A program made the translations under genes and the position numbers. Below are positions 43,286 to 56,442 of a DNA stretch of 64,000 nucleotides, piece by piece; position 1 is the stretch's first letter; each line of letters opens with the position of its first letter. The notes under the pieces are model-generated. The model did not search any database. It worked only from the letters and a program-made list of their open reading frames with translations, and had not been told where the DNA came from. This DNA comes from Gnetum montanum (Eukaryota; Streptophyta; Gnetopsida; Gnetales; Gnetaceae), in NCBI GenBank assembly GCA_015680685.1, contig MNCI01029140.1, positions 315,510 through 379,509 of the forward strand, given 5' to 3'.

Positions 43286-46200
43286 TTCATTTGTTTTTCT
43301 GACTAGGATAGGACAACTACTATTAAAGCTGAGAATCATATTTTCCAACTTGCTTAAAAGTTAACCGACAATGCCATGCATTGGGCAAATACCGACCATC
43401 ATCCTTATTTATTTATTCAAAAATGCAGCTGTTGATCAACCGTCGGTCAAGGAATGCTGAATTATATATGGAACCATAAGTTGTTAGCCTCACAAAAAGT
43501 GCAAGCGCGGGTTGAAAGAAGCTCTTTCTCTCTTCAGTCACTGTTGCTATTTTGAGATTCTTCTTCTTCGATAGCAATTTCCTTATTATTGAAATTTCAG
43601 TATTATTGCACGAGTAGTAGCTTTACTTCCATTTTGCTACAGCTTGTGTTAGATTTTGACAGCGAAAATGGAGAACATAACGACCTAGCATCCGAGCTTG
43701 CTTCAGAAATCCATTGGGATCCGTGCGTTTGCATTTTTCTACAATTTTTGAGCTATTTGGATTCTTTCCAACGAGGCCAAGTTATAAGTTTTTGAAACAA
43801 GGGAAAAACAAAGAATTATGAGTTATAAGTTTTTGAAAAAAGGAAAAAAAAAAGAAACAAAGAATTCTGAAACTGCTTGGATAAAGAAGGACTTAAGCTA
43901 AAATTTAGGTGCATTATATTCATTTTTATATACATTATTTTAATACTATAATCCAGGATTCTTAACTTAGCTTTTTTAAACAAATATTAAGTCTCGTTAA
44001 TTCAGGTAATACGAGAACCCAAACTCAATTCTACATCTTGCATCGGGTATTTACTTACACATTAAAATTACGTGTGACTGTGGTCTTGCAAAATTTAATT
44101 TTGATAGCATTAATCGGTATTTTGCCACCAGTGAAAAAGGGCTCCATTAAAACTATTAATGTCACAATGTTGGCTAATATCTATATTTTGGGAGTTCACA
44201 AAAACTATTTTGGTTGCTCATAACTCTTGTCCACTTATACAAATCAAGTTCAGTATGCAGCATATTTAAGAAAAAAAGAAATAAATGTGCTACTAATTTT
44301 CAGGACAAACCAATTAAGATTACATAGATTTGCTAGCATGAAGTGTAAGAATTCTTCACTTATTTTGGATTCCTTTCAACACGATTTCATGTACTTTTTT
44401 CATGTAAAGATTCCTAAATTTTGGATGGCTTTCAACTTGATTTCATGTACTTACAATATACAAAATTTGAATAAGAACTCAACTTGATGCTAGCCCTCCT
44501 CTTTTCTTATATGGACTATTTACATGCATTGGCAGAATTCAAAAACCTTAGCAAAAACATTTTAAAAATTTAATAAGAATAACTCATGTAATTGATCCAT
44601 TTTGTTAGGATAAAACTAAGATGATGATGATGTATGTGTTCCCATAGCAGCTTCCATAGGCTTAAGTTTTAGTTAAAAATTTTTAACATAGTATATGTAA
44701 CGTTTTTTAAAGCAAATGATGAAAAATTTAATGTTTTACTAATCAAAATACTATTATGGTTGCTAGTTTAATTGAAAGTTGTGATGGTGTTTTGGAGGTT
44801 TGAATAATGATTTATTTAAAATATTTATTGGGTATATTTAATTTTAAACATGCACATACTTTGTATAAATAAACAAAGATCTAGCTCTTCATAAAGGCCA
44901 ATGGCCAAAAAGAACTTGTGTAGGTGACCCAATTTTGTTAGGAAAGGATAATGAAACATGCACATACTTTAGTGTAAATTACACTATTTTGAAAAAATTC
45001 AATACTTGGAAAATTAATTACTCATTGTAACTTTTGGAAGAAAAGAATAAAGCTATTTGAAAATCATCCACACCTTCAAAGATTAAGCATTTTATTTGGT
45101 GCTTACTTCACAAAAGTGTACGAATTAGAATTATTTGCTTTCATCTAATTACTAATGATGTAATAGTAGGTATTAAGCCCCCAAAAAATATTAATAATGA
45201 ACAAAGAAAATTGAAGTACATAGTAAGTTCTTTTTTCTTTTTTCTTTTGTGGGTGGAGGTGGGGGTGTGATGGCAAGGGGAGGGGGAAGAGGAGGGGGGA
45301 GGGGAAAGGGAGAGTATGGTGTAGGCAAGGAGGATTTGCTGGAACTTGAAATAAGTAAAACATAGGTACACTCCAAGGTATATCATCCAATTAGAACTTT
45401 ATATAGCTCAACATAGATCACCAAAATAAAACCCATGATTTAGAGCTTCTCACTCAAGAGTACCTTGCAAGTTTGACATTAGGTAGACATCATTAGAAGT
45501 TTTGACTTTAGAACTATCTGTTCACATGTATAACCTTATAATTGATACTTTGAAAAAAGAAATAAGTAAAGAACATTTGCATCACTTTTCAATATTCATA
45601 CTTGAAATTAAAATAGTAAAAGGATTCGAGATAGAGAGCTGTGGCTTAATACCAATATTTGTATCAAAGCAAGAAATGGGTAGCACTTGTGGAAGATCTT
45701 CACCATGTTTCTTGTTATTGATGTTACATCGAAAATCTTCACCATCAACTGTAACCTTCTTGTCAAAACTAGTTTTGATTTTTTAATCAGTAGTATTCTT
45801 ATCAAACCAAAAAAGAAAAAGCGTTATGATCTATCTATCCAAGCTACTTAACAATTTCTCTAGTGGCAATAACATTATACACAATAGCTTTTGTCTTTTC
45901 TGAATTCTTTATTTTCATTTGATCATTCTTATCATTAACATTAACTTGATTTTTCATATCTTCAACTTCATATTGTTTTTTACTATATTCAACTTCAACA
46001 CAATTTTCCTTTTTTCAAAATCTTTTTTCATGAGAAGGAAAGGATTAACATTAAATAACTATCCTTCATGATAGTAAAAGTTTCAAGAATTAGAAATATT
46101 ATAATATGTAATTGGTTGAATTAAAGTCTTCCCTCCTGCTTGTAATACCAATTCCTTTTTACAATTGAGAAGGTTCATTTCAATAAAAAAATGTTGACAA

Positions 46201-46419
46201 AAACTAAAAGTTGTAAAAATAGACTTCATATGCCTAATGGGACCAAGAAAACTAACAATTTCTTAACCAACTTTCTGAAAAATTAACAAAAAATTATATT
46301 AGTCAACAAAACATGAGTACTATAGAAGCTAATTTTTCTCACTTTAGTTTTTCTTTAGAAAATTTTATCTTTTTAGAATTCCACTATGGGGGATTCTATA
46401 TTACTCACATATTCTTCAA
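43286..46419 (+). repeat. Large direct duplication, copy 1
   Basis: Two blocks match the right end of the window in the same orientation: 43,286-43,442 with 59,466-59,777, and 43,751-46,419 with 61,327-64,000 (about 2.67 kb, nearly collinear, differing by scattered substitutions and small indels). Copy 1 has about 300 bp of its own at 43,443-43,750, including a TATA-like tatata and a pyrimidine-rich leader. No protein family is recognised inside; short frames such as 44,227-44,487 and 45,502-45,786 are shared by both copies but look non-coding. It could be a segmental duplication or long LTR-like ends of a large non-autonomous element. Confidence 0.85.
45250..45313 (+). repeat. G-rich tract (copy 1)
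   Basis: Many G3-G6 runs (about ggtgggggtg ... gaggggggagggg). The tract is kept in the duplicate at 62,828-62,888, with G-quadruplex potential. The complementary strand gives spurious proline-rich frames. Confidence 0.8.
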
Positions 46420-46748
46420 CTAATGTTGAAATTTCTACTTATTTTATTGATGTAGAAATTTTTGTTGATTCTCAACAAGTAGATCTACAAGCTTGTAAGA
46501 AAAAAGTTATGATATCTTCTTCCAATGATGATGTAATGAAGACACTCGATCTTGTTTTTTCTGATGATGTATATGATTCATTGGTTTCTGAACTTTCATT
46601 ACAATATGTGATGAGTGGTTGGGTATCCCAACACTCTACCATACAAGTCATGAGTGCACATGCTCAACCAAATTATAATCCGTGGATGGACAATGTAAGT
46701 ATGCTAGAAGTTGATAATCAATTTGTGATCATTGTCTTCCCACTTTGA
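46386..46748 (+). other. 120-codon open frame crossing from duplicated DNA into an LTR
   Basis: Starts MGDSILLTYSSTNVEISTYF inside the duplicated block and runs into the inner end of an Athila-like LTR at 46,609, which supplies about the last 46 codons and the stop. No known domain. The chimeric origin suggests a chance frame, although the first 74 codons could be a fragment of an older gene. Confidence 0.3.
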
Positions 46749-47425
46749 GTTAGTGAAGTATAAGTGTATAGTTTAACTCTAAGTGAGGCATATGATATCT
46801 TGATATTGTAGGCTCAAGTTACTTCTAAGTGCAAACATAATAAAAGTGAGAATACTCTCTAATTCTATGTGATAATAGAAATGCAAATCTACTTTATCCT
46901 ATGGTAATGAGCAGTTGTTCTAGCTTTCTATACATATCTTGGGCTCATGTAACAGTTACTAGGTTACCAAGTGTTATACTATTCGGTGAACCAAGCAATA
47001 ACACTACTGGGATTACCAAATGATTACACTTATATGCTAGAAACTAGTTGTACTCATTTTTCCTTACTAATGAACATGAAAAGGTAAAGTGCTTGAGAAA
47101 TGTAAAGGACTAAACTAAAGTAAGCATATTAAAGAAATGAAAGTTAAACTAAGTAAAGAAATTAGCTAGGAAAAATAAAGAAACTAAGTGGATGTTGAAA
47201 TGGTGGTAAACAATCTTGGTATTTATTGTCATTCATGGACTATTCCCAAGTACAATCCACTCAAATAAAGATTCCATTCAACTATTCAATACGACACTGC
47301 AGGCATTCACTCTATCGCTAAGTGTGAACTATGAGAACAAACTGCAGGAGTTTTGCTAAGGGTGGAATGAAAGTTATTCATTGATGTAATCAAATGTTGG
47401 TATTTATAGGGGTGAATAGGACCCA
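46609..47425 (-). repeat. Athila-related host LTR, left part (interrupted by nested element)
   Basis: Inner end TGATGAGTGG on plus at 46,609. Shares 'gatcattgtcttccca', 'ggttaccaag', 'caatccactcaaata' and 'gttttgcta' blocks with the other LTRs. Minus-strand TATA (CTATAAATA) at 47,401-47,409. It is split at 47,425 by the nested element; the remainder is 57,377-57,472. No PBS lies at its left end, so it was a 3' LTR or solo LTR. Confidence 0.7.
47421..47425. repeat. Target-site duplication, left copy (accca)
   Basis: Identical to 57,372-57,376 at the other end of the nested element. Confidence 0.8.
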
Positions 47426-48364
47426 TGATGAGTGGCGAGGTACCCCTATGCTCAACCATAAGAATATGAGCGTTTCACACACGATTTAGTCAAATTCCAA
47501 GGACTAAGTACCTATGCGCCTTTGTGGAACAAGGATGGGTTGGTTCATTGTTGTCTTCTCAAGATTACCTGTATGTCATGATTGTATGGTTAAGTAAGCT
47601 TGAGGGATATGATTTTTCTAGCTTTTATGTTTTTATGTCCTATTGCTAATAAGGAAGGAGAGAGAGATAACTAAGTGATTAATTTAACTTAACTACTGAT
47701 TAACTAGGCTTTGACGAATCTTAACACCAGTATTTGTTCTCACTTGTCGTACACATCCTGAACTAGTGCAACACTACTGCGATTACCAAATGCTAATTTT
47801 TACTGGGTTACCAAGCATTACACACATGCTCAAAGCGATTGTACTGAGTGTAAGTTAATGATTTCCCTAATTGATCAAAATGAATTGTTGTGCTAATAAT
47901 AGAAATGTAAAGTGCATAAAATAAAATAAAATAAATGCATAAGAAAATGAAATAAAAGAAATGTGTAAGAAAACAAATCTCAAGTGCTGAAAGGATGAAT
48001 CAAAGGGCTTATCCTTATTGTCGTACACACAGTGTGCTCAGGTACACACTGCTTGAATAAAGATCTGTCCACAGTTTGACCTCTTGCTATAGGCACTTGG
48101 AAAATACTCTAACCTTCAAATAGACTACAAGAGTTTCGCTACTTTACTCTACAAAATTTCTTTTTCCCAATTGTCCACCTAGGCACTGTGTTTATAAGCT
48201 TGGGAGCAACTATTCTAATAATTAGAGTAATTGCTCTAATAATTAGAATAACTGCTAAAGAAACCGCTAGAGTACCACTTTAATAATTATAATAACTACT
48301 AAAGAAACCACTAGAGTAACCACTCTAATAATTAAAATAACTACTAGATTAACCACTCTCATCA
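47426..48364 (-). repeat. 3' LTR of the nested Athila-like element
   Basis: 939 bp, TGATGA...TCATCA ends. Contains AT-rich '(gtaa)ctactctaataatta(g/a)aataact' repeats in U3 (about 48,205-48,355). Minus-strand TATA-like ATAAACA at about 48,189-48,197. Confidence 0.85.
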
Positions 48365-48377
48365 TACCCCCACGACT
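48365..48377 (-). other. Polypurine tract of the nested Athila-like element
   Basis: AGTCGTGGGGGTA on the minus strand, directly next to the 3' LTR and identical to the PPT at 30,271-30,283. Confidence 0.8.
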
Positions 48378-50400
48378 AAATGAAAACTCATCCTCAAGTT
48401 CCTTACAAAATATTGGGAAGGTATGGGATTATTGACTAACTAACAACTACTGATGGAATGGGATGATAGACTCAACATGGCCAGTGAATAGATCAATAAG
48501 CATATTACAGCTTTAGTGTTCATGACCATTGTGGTGAACACTTGTACATAAATGACATCCAAGCCTTATTTGGCAGCTTTAAGAGAAAGAGAAAGAAAGA
48601 ATATGAAACATGTTGCTACCAATGCCAATATCACACCTTTCGTTGTTTATCCATAGCCATGCTACCAAACTTGCCCCTTTCATAAATGCTCTAGTTTTGA
48701 TCCATCTTGAGTGCTTCCTCCAAGCCTAGTCCATTGTTTGTATGATTTCCATCTGCACACACAACATAGTCACAAATGAGCAAGGATAGGTAATCCAGAA
48801 TGTAGTTGATACCTTGCCTCGATATGAAGCGCATTGGCTGAGTTTTGGTTATGGCAGAAACTGGTTTGGAGATTTATCACTGGAAACTACCCAAGGTGTG
48901 AGGGTTAGGCAATTAGTAAAATGGAAAAAATTGAAAAAAAATTTGCTAGGGCCCCCATAACTAAGAGCGAACCTCCGATAGCTATAATATGGAGAAACAT
49001 GAGGAACAAGAAACATGAAAAATATCAACGGTAATGCCAATAAAATGGATGTTATGGATGAATATGAAACAACAAATGATTGGTTGCAGGAAATGTTTAA
49101 GGAAAAGAAGTTAATAATTGCACCAAAAAGAAATGCCAGTGGGTCCTTCCCAAAGCAGGTTCATGCCCTTTATGCCCTAACAAACCCACAAACTAAAGAG
49201 TTCATAGGCTCTAGGAATGTCATTTGGAAGAAATAGTTAAAAACTTACCCACAGGAATTCACCAAAGAAAAATAATGCATCAACCCAGAACAAACTAATG
49301 ATAAAAATGGTAATGAGGTGGAAAATAGGAAGAAATATGGAGAGGAGAGAATGGAATGGAATCCCAAGAACAAGGTTGTGTAAAGCCCCTTGTGTATTTC
49401 ATGGTTATGATAATTGAGTAGAACTCATCCCAAATCTAGACTCAAACCAACCACATTTAGTGACCGCATCAATACACTTGGCCAATCCATCCTCTTGAAG
49501 TAACAAGAATGCTTCCACAAAGAGTCATCACTATTCCAAGGAGAATGAGATGGAGAAGAAGAAAGCAAGAAAGGGCCTTAGTTGGAGGAAACCTTCAGGC
49601 ATGGGTATCATGTCTTTCCAATTCCATAACTAGTGCTTGTAGCCCATATTGCTTTATTATGTCTAAGGGACGTGCTTTGAATTCTCACTTCTATTTTTTT
49701 TCTCTTTTTTCTTGCGTGAGAACCACATCATGCAAAGACTTGTTTTTATTCACTTAGCATCCCAATTTTTGAACAATGTTAGAATGATGAGAAACCCAAG
49801 AAAAAGCATCGAAACACCTAAGAGAATGGCTAGCACAAGTGTATCAAATCCCCTTGAAGTCACACCCTTCTCATCCTTTGATTCTTTCCTTGGTTTGAAA
49901 AATACCTAGCCACCAATTGATTAACATGTTTACCTAAAAAAAAGGACTGTATAGTTCCAAGCCAAAGGAAACCATAAAGTTGTATGGATGAGTGGACGAC
50001 ATGGACTCATTGCCTATTTTACCAAAAGAACCATACCTTAATATTAGCATCATAATTCAAAGGTAAAAACTAAACATTAGCAATCAATATGATATAATTC
50101 AATCCACCATCATGAGCACTTATTGGATGACTAATAAAAGTAAATCAAGTAATCAAAAAAATAGTAAAAATATGAACGATGGTATAAAAAAAAATAAGAA
50201 AAGTTGGAAAAATGTGTAAAAGAAAAATAGGTGAAAGAAAAATGTGTTAAAAAATTCAAAAAGAACTAAGGTCCTAGAACAGTTAGCATAGGTGGCCATC
50301 TCTCCCACGACTAAGTTGGAAGGAGGAGAACTGAAATAGTGAGCAGGGTTATCCATCAAGAGAGGTAGCATGTGCATTGTGTATTGGCTATCCTAAGCTC
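48378..50400 (-). other. Post-integrase region of the nested Athila-like element
   Basis: 48,470-49,770 matches 27,125-28,367 of the plus-strand element. The rest (49,770-50,400) is AT-rich. Athila-lineage elements often carry an env-like frame here (established knowledge), but I cannot identify signal, furin-like or fusion motifs. A hydrophobic frame (48,849-49,040) hints at membrane segments, though stops shared by both copies make coding uncertain. Confidence 0.45.
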
Positions 50401-50415
50401 CTGGAAAGGTTTGGT

Positions 50416-51560
50416 TTATTGCATTTTGACCAAAAGTTTCTTATCCAAGCTCTCAAGTTTATATATTGTCATGACCCCTAAAGTAAAAGTTGCATAAATA
50501 ATATAAGACCCTTCCCATAGTGTTTGAAATTTAGTACATTGTGGCACATGTGTGGGATTCCAGCAGAGAACCTTATCTCCTAGCTTATATTTAGCTTTCT
50601 TAATTATTAGGTTATGACATTGTTTATTGAAGGACTTGTGCAATTCATTAGATGATAGGGTGGCTAATCGATTTTCATCTAGCAAGGTAAGGGTTACTAA
50701 CCATTATTTCTATGCTAGATCAAGGTCAAGGTTGAGGTCACATGTCATGGATAGTGTACAAAGGTTAGTTTGAATGGGAAGTATTGATAATTTATCGTAC
50801 ACTAACTCATAGGGAGACTAGCTTTTAGGGAGTTTCCATGTGAAGCGGTATGCCCAAAGAGCATTATTTAGTTTAGTGCTCCAGTCTCACCTCAACTTGC
50901 TAATGGTTCTTGTCAATATCTTTGTAATCTCCTTGTTGGTGACTTCTGCTTGACCATTCACTTGGGGGTGGTATGGTGTAGTCAATTTATGCTCAACCCC
51001 TAAGCGTTGCATTAATTTTTGAAAATTTGCACTTGTGAAGTATGTACCATTATCTGAAATAAGTGCATGCGACACATCAAACATGTTTATGATTTGTTGT
51101 TGAACAAATCATGTAGCTATAGATGATGTACAATCTTTAATAGCATCTTCTTTGGCCCATTTTTTTAGGTAATCAATGGCAACAAGAATATAAATTTTTC
51201 CATCTGAAATTGGTGTAATCAGCCCCATAAAATCAATTCCGCAAATGTCGAAGGGTTCTAACGATTGAATCCATTGTTGCAGATCCTCCATTCTAGCAGT
51301 CATTTTCCCAACTTGTTGACAATGCTTACAAGATTGGATGAAACGATGGATGTCTTGAAATAATGTAGGCCAATAATATCCTACACATAGGATCTTGATG
51401 GCCGTTTGTCTCCCAACATAATGACCCCCACAAGAACCCTCATGAACATCTTGGAGAACTCATAGTTGATCGATATTGGGAACACACCATCGAACTAAGC
51501 CATTGGGACACACTTTGTAAATTTTTCCATTGATCTCCATAAATTACTTGGCTCAGTGAA
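50416..51560 (-). pseudogene. Athila-like integrase
   Basis: HHCC finger region at about 51,300-51,440 (HEGSCGGHYVG, HCQQVGKM). Core: FDICGIDFMGLI (first Asp), LISDNGTYF (second Asp), PYHPQVNGQAEVTN (Glu). C-terminal module at 50,416-50,685 (NLIIKKAKYKLGDKVLCWNP, WEGSYI). All three catalytic acids are recognisable, but stops separate the parts (for example between SIAT and the SDNG block). It would have integrated the cDNA copy in the nucleus. Confidence 0.85.
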
Positions 51561-51584
51561 GAAACTGTTGTTTTTTCTTAAGGT

Positions 51585-52235
51585 TTAACTCTTGTGGTGT
51601 TTCTTGGGTGAGAATATAGGTAAGAATGCTACTATACTAGTTTTTATTTGTGGGTGATTGATAGTCACTACACCAGCAAAGAGGAATTCATTAAGGAAAT
51701 GATCAAAAATTGGATACTCATCCTCTTTTTTGTCCCATTGCAACCGAGATAAATGATCAGCAACCACATTCTTTGTGCCCTTGCAATCGATCATCATTAA
51801 ATTGAACTCTTGTAAGATTACAAGCCATCATATGATATGAGGGCATACCATTAGCTTATTCATGAGGAACTAGATTGCACTATGATCTGTATGTATATAT
51901 ACTTTATGTCCTAATACATAGTGTCTAGACATTTCTAGTGCAAACACTACATCCATTAATTCTTTCTCTGTGGTAGTGTAGTTAAGTTGTGCACTAGTAA
52001 TACTTCTACTTGCATAGTGGATGTAATAAAGATGCTTCTGGTCATCTAATTGTGTAAGTACAGCTCCTAAAACATAGTTGAATGTGTCAATCATAATATG
52101 TAATGGTTTGGACCAGTTAGGAGCTTGTAAAATTGGTGTTTCTACTAGCTTATGTTTCAAAGTTTGGAAAGCTAATTCACATTTCCTGGTCCACTCGAAA
52201 GATACGTCCTTTTTTGTTAATTCCACGAATGGTTT
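51585..52235 (-). pseudogene. Athila-like RNase H
   Basis: Reads FEWTRKCELAFQTLKHKLVE, APNWSKPLHIMIDTFNYVLG, AVLTQ, HYASRSITSAQLNYTTTEKE and VYIHTDHSAI. The first catalytic block has MIDTFNYVLGAVL (Asp present), Glu in TEKEL and Asp in TDHSAI. Downstream (51,797-51,585) is KGTKNVVADHLSRL, the usual end of gypsy RNase H. The frame is largely open here. Confidence 0.85.
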
Positions 52236-52239
52236 GGCA

Positions 52240-53065
52240 ACCTTTAAAAAGTTCTCAATAAATCTCCTATAGTAGCCAATATGTCCAAGTAATGGCCAAA
52301 TATCTTTGATAGTTTCTAGTTGATGGGAAATTCCTTAGATAATTTTGATTTTCTTGGAGGCTACCTCTATACCTATGTGTGAAATTTTTTGCCCTAGTAC
52401 TATGCCCTCTTGGACCATCAAATAGCTTTTCTTCTAGTTGAGCCTCAAATTGGTTTCTACACATATTTTTAACACTTTCTCTAACTGATCCAAAGCTTGA
52501 TCAAAGTTTGTTCTGTAAGTGGAGAAGTCATCCATAAAGACCTCCATACCATTCCCTATCTGCTATTGGAATATGCTTAGAACTAGTCATTGAAATGTTA
52601 CAGGGACATTGCATAAGCCAAATGGCATTTTTTTGTATGTGAATGCTCCTCAAGAACTGGTGGACATACTCTAAGCTTGGTCTTCTAGGGCTATTTGTAT
52701 TTGGTTATATCTACTATAGAAAACCTGTAATAGTGATGCCCTATGATGGTGTCTAAGACTTGGTTGAGAAATGGCAATGGAAAGTGATCTTTGAATGTTG
52801 CCATATTTAGTAGCCTAAAATCTATGCACACCCTCCATTTTCCTCCCTTTTTAGGCATAATAACTAAGGGGATAACCCATTTGCTATCAGCAATGGGGTA
52901 TATGAACCCAGCCTTGAGAAGCTATTCAATTTCTTCCTTAACCACTTACTTCAATTTAGGGTTCAATCACCTTTGCGATTATCTTTGAGACTTCATGGAG
53001 GGGTCAGTGTAAATTCTATGTTGGCATATCCTAGGATCTATTCCATTTAATTCAGGATATGACCA
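52240..53065 (-). pseudogene. Athila-like reverse transcriptase
   Basis: Blocks on the minus strand: EIE*LLKAGFIYPIADSKWV, KKGGKWRVCIDFRLLN, DHFPLPFLNQVLD, YRFSIVDITKYK (first Asp block, eroded), KKMPFGLCNVPVTFQ, GNGMEVFMDDFSTY (FMDD, both Asp kept), KISHIGIEV and YYRRFIENFLKVAKPF. Several stops and at least two frameshifts. Confidence 0.85.
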
Positions 53066-53455
53066 AGTGAAGGCTTCCAACCATCTATTTATTACCTTTA
53101 GCAGTTCTTTTTTCTATTGAGAAGCAAGCTTAGCGTTGATAATTACCAATTTTCTATTTTTAAGGAACATGTATTCCATACCGATGGGAAATGGTTTCAG
53201 CTTGAGGGGCTCCTACTTAAATTTCTCAAGGATTTCCAACTTCCCCCAATTGATATTTTCAAGGTTAAGACGTAGAAGTTGGTGGTGGAGTTGCTCTAAT
53301 GCATCTATGCTATCGATGTAAGCACATGTCAAACCCTTAGTTGGTTCCATGCATATGAGTGAACTGCTTTCTTGATCAACTGTCAACCACTAGGTTTCTT
53401 CCTATCGTGTGGTTGCTGCATAAAGACATCTTTGTATGTTAATCACTTTTTCATA

Positions 53456-53935
53456 CTAATTGCATGCATGCAATGCTAAACTTTGCACAAACCATGACCT
53501 TTGCACGCAATTGCACCCTGTGTCACTATATGCGATGTACAGAACTTTCTTCTTCTTGATCTTTCTGAATGTATTTTCCTTTGATATTTCTAGGGAAAGA
53601 TCATAGATTCCTAGGCATGCGTCGATGGTGCTTAGCCATGCTCTTCCCATTATCATTGGGAAGTTCCCCTTACTATTGTTTGCCTAAATTACTAGGAAGT
53701 CAACTAGTATGACCACCCATAAACAGTGGTAACAATGACTTCCACTAGTCCCAATGGGATAGTGGACTAGTCAGCCAACTCTAGACAGATGTTTCTCTTT
53801 TTCAATGGAGGTAGGTTCCAGGCCTTGTACATTTCTTGAGAAATCAAGTTGACACTGAAACCTAAATCCAAAAGAGCCTTGCATGGCACATTTTCAACGA
53901 ATTGTAAGTATATCAAAGGACTTCTAGGATTAGAG
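53456..53935 (-). pseudogene. Athila-like retroviral protease
   Basis: VPCKALLDLGFSVNLIS (about 53,850-53,890) matches the Athila active-site pattern (aL.DLGaSvnL.p). Then YKAWNLPPLKKRNICLELAD and the late block MIMGRAWLSTIDACLGI (53,656-53,600), the equivalent of 'LGRpFL.T..a.id'. Stops follow LELAD and later. Confidence 0.75.
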
Positions 53936-54299
53936 AATTTCTTAGGAAGGTGGCCAACTTTGATCCAATCAATGATGGCATGTGTTGATGATTGGATTGA
54001 ACGGGGCTCTGAAGTTTTGATTGATACTAAGGTGTCTAAGGAATCAGCCTCTTATGATTGCAATAGCTTAGTTGGATTATTGGTTCTAAAGAAAAGTCTT
54101 TCCTTCATGTGGTTGTTGGAACCAACAGTAGGTTGAGAGTTAACAGCCCTCGTGGTGTTATGTTACTACGGTTGGGTAGGGATTTCACCTTGCATCATGG
54201 AAGTAGGTGGTAGTGGAGCTATTGGTGGAAGAGATGCAGCTAGATGAGAAGGATGACATGCTTGTGGAATATCACCTCTAGAAGAGGGAGTCCCATAAT

Positions 54300-56442
54300 A
54301 CTCATGGGCTTGGTAGTGAGGTTGACGAGTGACGTGACCAATAGAGTCACATGGGGATATTGGCTTCTACACGTAGTATTCATACAGGTCAGGTTGCTGG
54401 TAAGGATAATGTTGTCTTGGTGGTGGCATTCTCCATAATTGTGGGTGCTATCATTGTTGATATTTCTCAATCAGTTGTGGTGGAGTTCCATTGGGATAAT
54501 ATGTTAAAGCTTGGTGGAACTGCCTTGGGTTACCTTGAGGAAAAGGTAACCTTTGGGGTGTTTACCTTTGGTTTAATCGTGGGTTGAGTGCATACACCCC
54601 AAACTCCTATCAATGTGAGATTATAGGGAAACATCCCTTAGGATGGTCATATTAAGATATCTCACATCTACTATCATTGTCTGTTTCCAAATCCACAACC
54701 TCTTTAATGATGGAAAATTTTCCCTTACCCTTGCTACGTGCATGTTAAGTCTCTTTTTTCTTCTTTTCTCACTACCTTACTCTCTAGAATCCTCTACTAT
54801 TTTAAGAATAGTTTGAAATATATTATCTAGGGAATCCCACATTTGATCTACCTTTGCCAAAACTTCTAACATCATCTTTTGGATAGGCAAAGTTTTCCTA
54901 TTCACCTTCTCGTCAAGCAGTGACTCTTCTTCATCCTCAAAAAATCTTACTCCCCTCTTCCAAAGGGAAGGATCTCAGTTATACTCATCTACACTTTCTC
55001 TCTTCCGTAGCTCATCTTTTTCCATAACAACTTGCTCCAATAGTCTTTGAATTTGATGGGACCGAAGCTCGGATAGTCTCCCTTGGGCATAAGTCCCAAG
55101 GATTCTTCTCATTTTAGGCCTAAGCCCATCCATGAGATGGCGTAGTTGATCCCTTTGCGAATAACTATGGCCAGGACAATAATGTAATAGTGCATAGTAT
55201 CGGCCCATGGAAACATTGAAGGTTTCATTTCCTCCTTTTTTCCAACCTTGGATTTGCTTTCGCAAATTAAACACTCGGGAGTACATTTGGTACTTGTCAT
55301 TAAATAGTTCTAACATAGTACTCCACGTATGAATGGATTTTGGTTCTAAGGACTAGTACCAGCTTTCTACTTCTTTAACTAGTATTCATGGGAACAACTT
55401 AAGTTTTTTCCATTCATTCTCTATGTTTTGTAAGGCACATGCATTATGGAATGCTTGTAAGTGATTCTAAGGATCAACGTTATATCCCCCTTCAAATCAT
55501 GGGATATTGTTCATAGCTAATCTCTTAATCCTACTATCTTTCTAGTGCCTTGTTGGAATTCTAATAGCCCTAGTTATGTCTAACATATTTTGAGTAGTGA
55601 GTAGGGGTTCATCATAATTGTTTTGTCCATGGCATCTATGATGTCTACGTTATTCCCTACTCTCCCTTTTTCTATGTCATGACTCTCTAGAGTGCCCTCG
55701 TCCCCTTTCCTGGTTATTTCACCTATGAATTTCACTTCACCTACCTTTATCCCCATGGTCTTTTTCTTTGTGACTACATCTGGATACTCAAGTAGAAGGT
55801 GAAGAAGATGATGAAAGTGAAGAAGGAGAATCATCACCATGACAGTTTCTGCTACTTTCCCTTCGACGGTCACAGCCTCGATCACGATTGCAATAAGAAT
55901 GTCCACCTTTATCTAGGTTATGAATAGTGGAATAAAGGTTCTGATACACAACCCCTTTGCCAAAGTCAAGGGGAGGAACATCATTGTATCGACAATTGCC
56001 TAAGGTAGGTTCACCACCCTCATTTTTTCTTAAGACATGTGGGGCATCCTGGGATTGCTTATCCTTCAAAGACTTATGATGTCTCTCTTGTTGCAAGTCC
56101 CTTTGATGTTGTGCCTTTGTGGAATGGTATTCTCTTAAATCATGGTCTTGCACAATGTATTCTACATGTAAGTGCAGCATGCCAATTCATGTGAGAGCAC
56201 AAAGAAGCATGCTTGGGACTAAACGATTGGGAGGTAACACTATGTTACCCTCTAAGTTTCACTAATGCAGTTGTTCATCTTGATGGAGGATAATGGTAAA
56301 GTATGGTATATACTCATTGAGATGAATATATACAACTCGAACTTATTGAGGGACTAGCAAATCAACGTAGTATATTATGCCACCAATTGTTTCCTATTTT
56401 AGAGCTAGGTGGTGAGGCGCTTTCATATGAAGAAGGAGACAT
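54300..56442 (-). pseudogene. Athila-like gag
   Basis: Probable start at 56,442 (MSPSSYESASPPSSKIGNNW), 117 nt from the PBS. A basic/Ser-rich region follows at 56,180-55,788. The capsid-like block at 55,316-54,975 reads MLELFNDKYQMYSRVFNLRK, MGRYYALLHYCPGHSYSQRD and LRHLMDGLRPKMRRIL, matching the retrotransposon gag domain. It is broken by stops. A zinc knuckle is not visible in the C-terminal part. Confidence 0.7.

Noticed and set aside
43589-43795. Plus-strand frame near a leader-like sequence (possible first exon)
   Set aside because: No recognisable domain, and its first two-thirds has no counterpart in the second duplicate; kept only as part of the duplication description.
45141-45390. 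Overlapping proline/leucine-rich minus-strand frames (also 62,727-63,013)
   Set aside because: Produced by the G-rich low-complexity tract; three frames are open at once, as expected for simple sequence.
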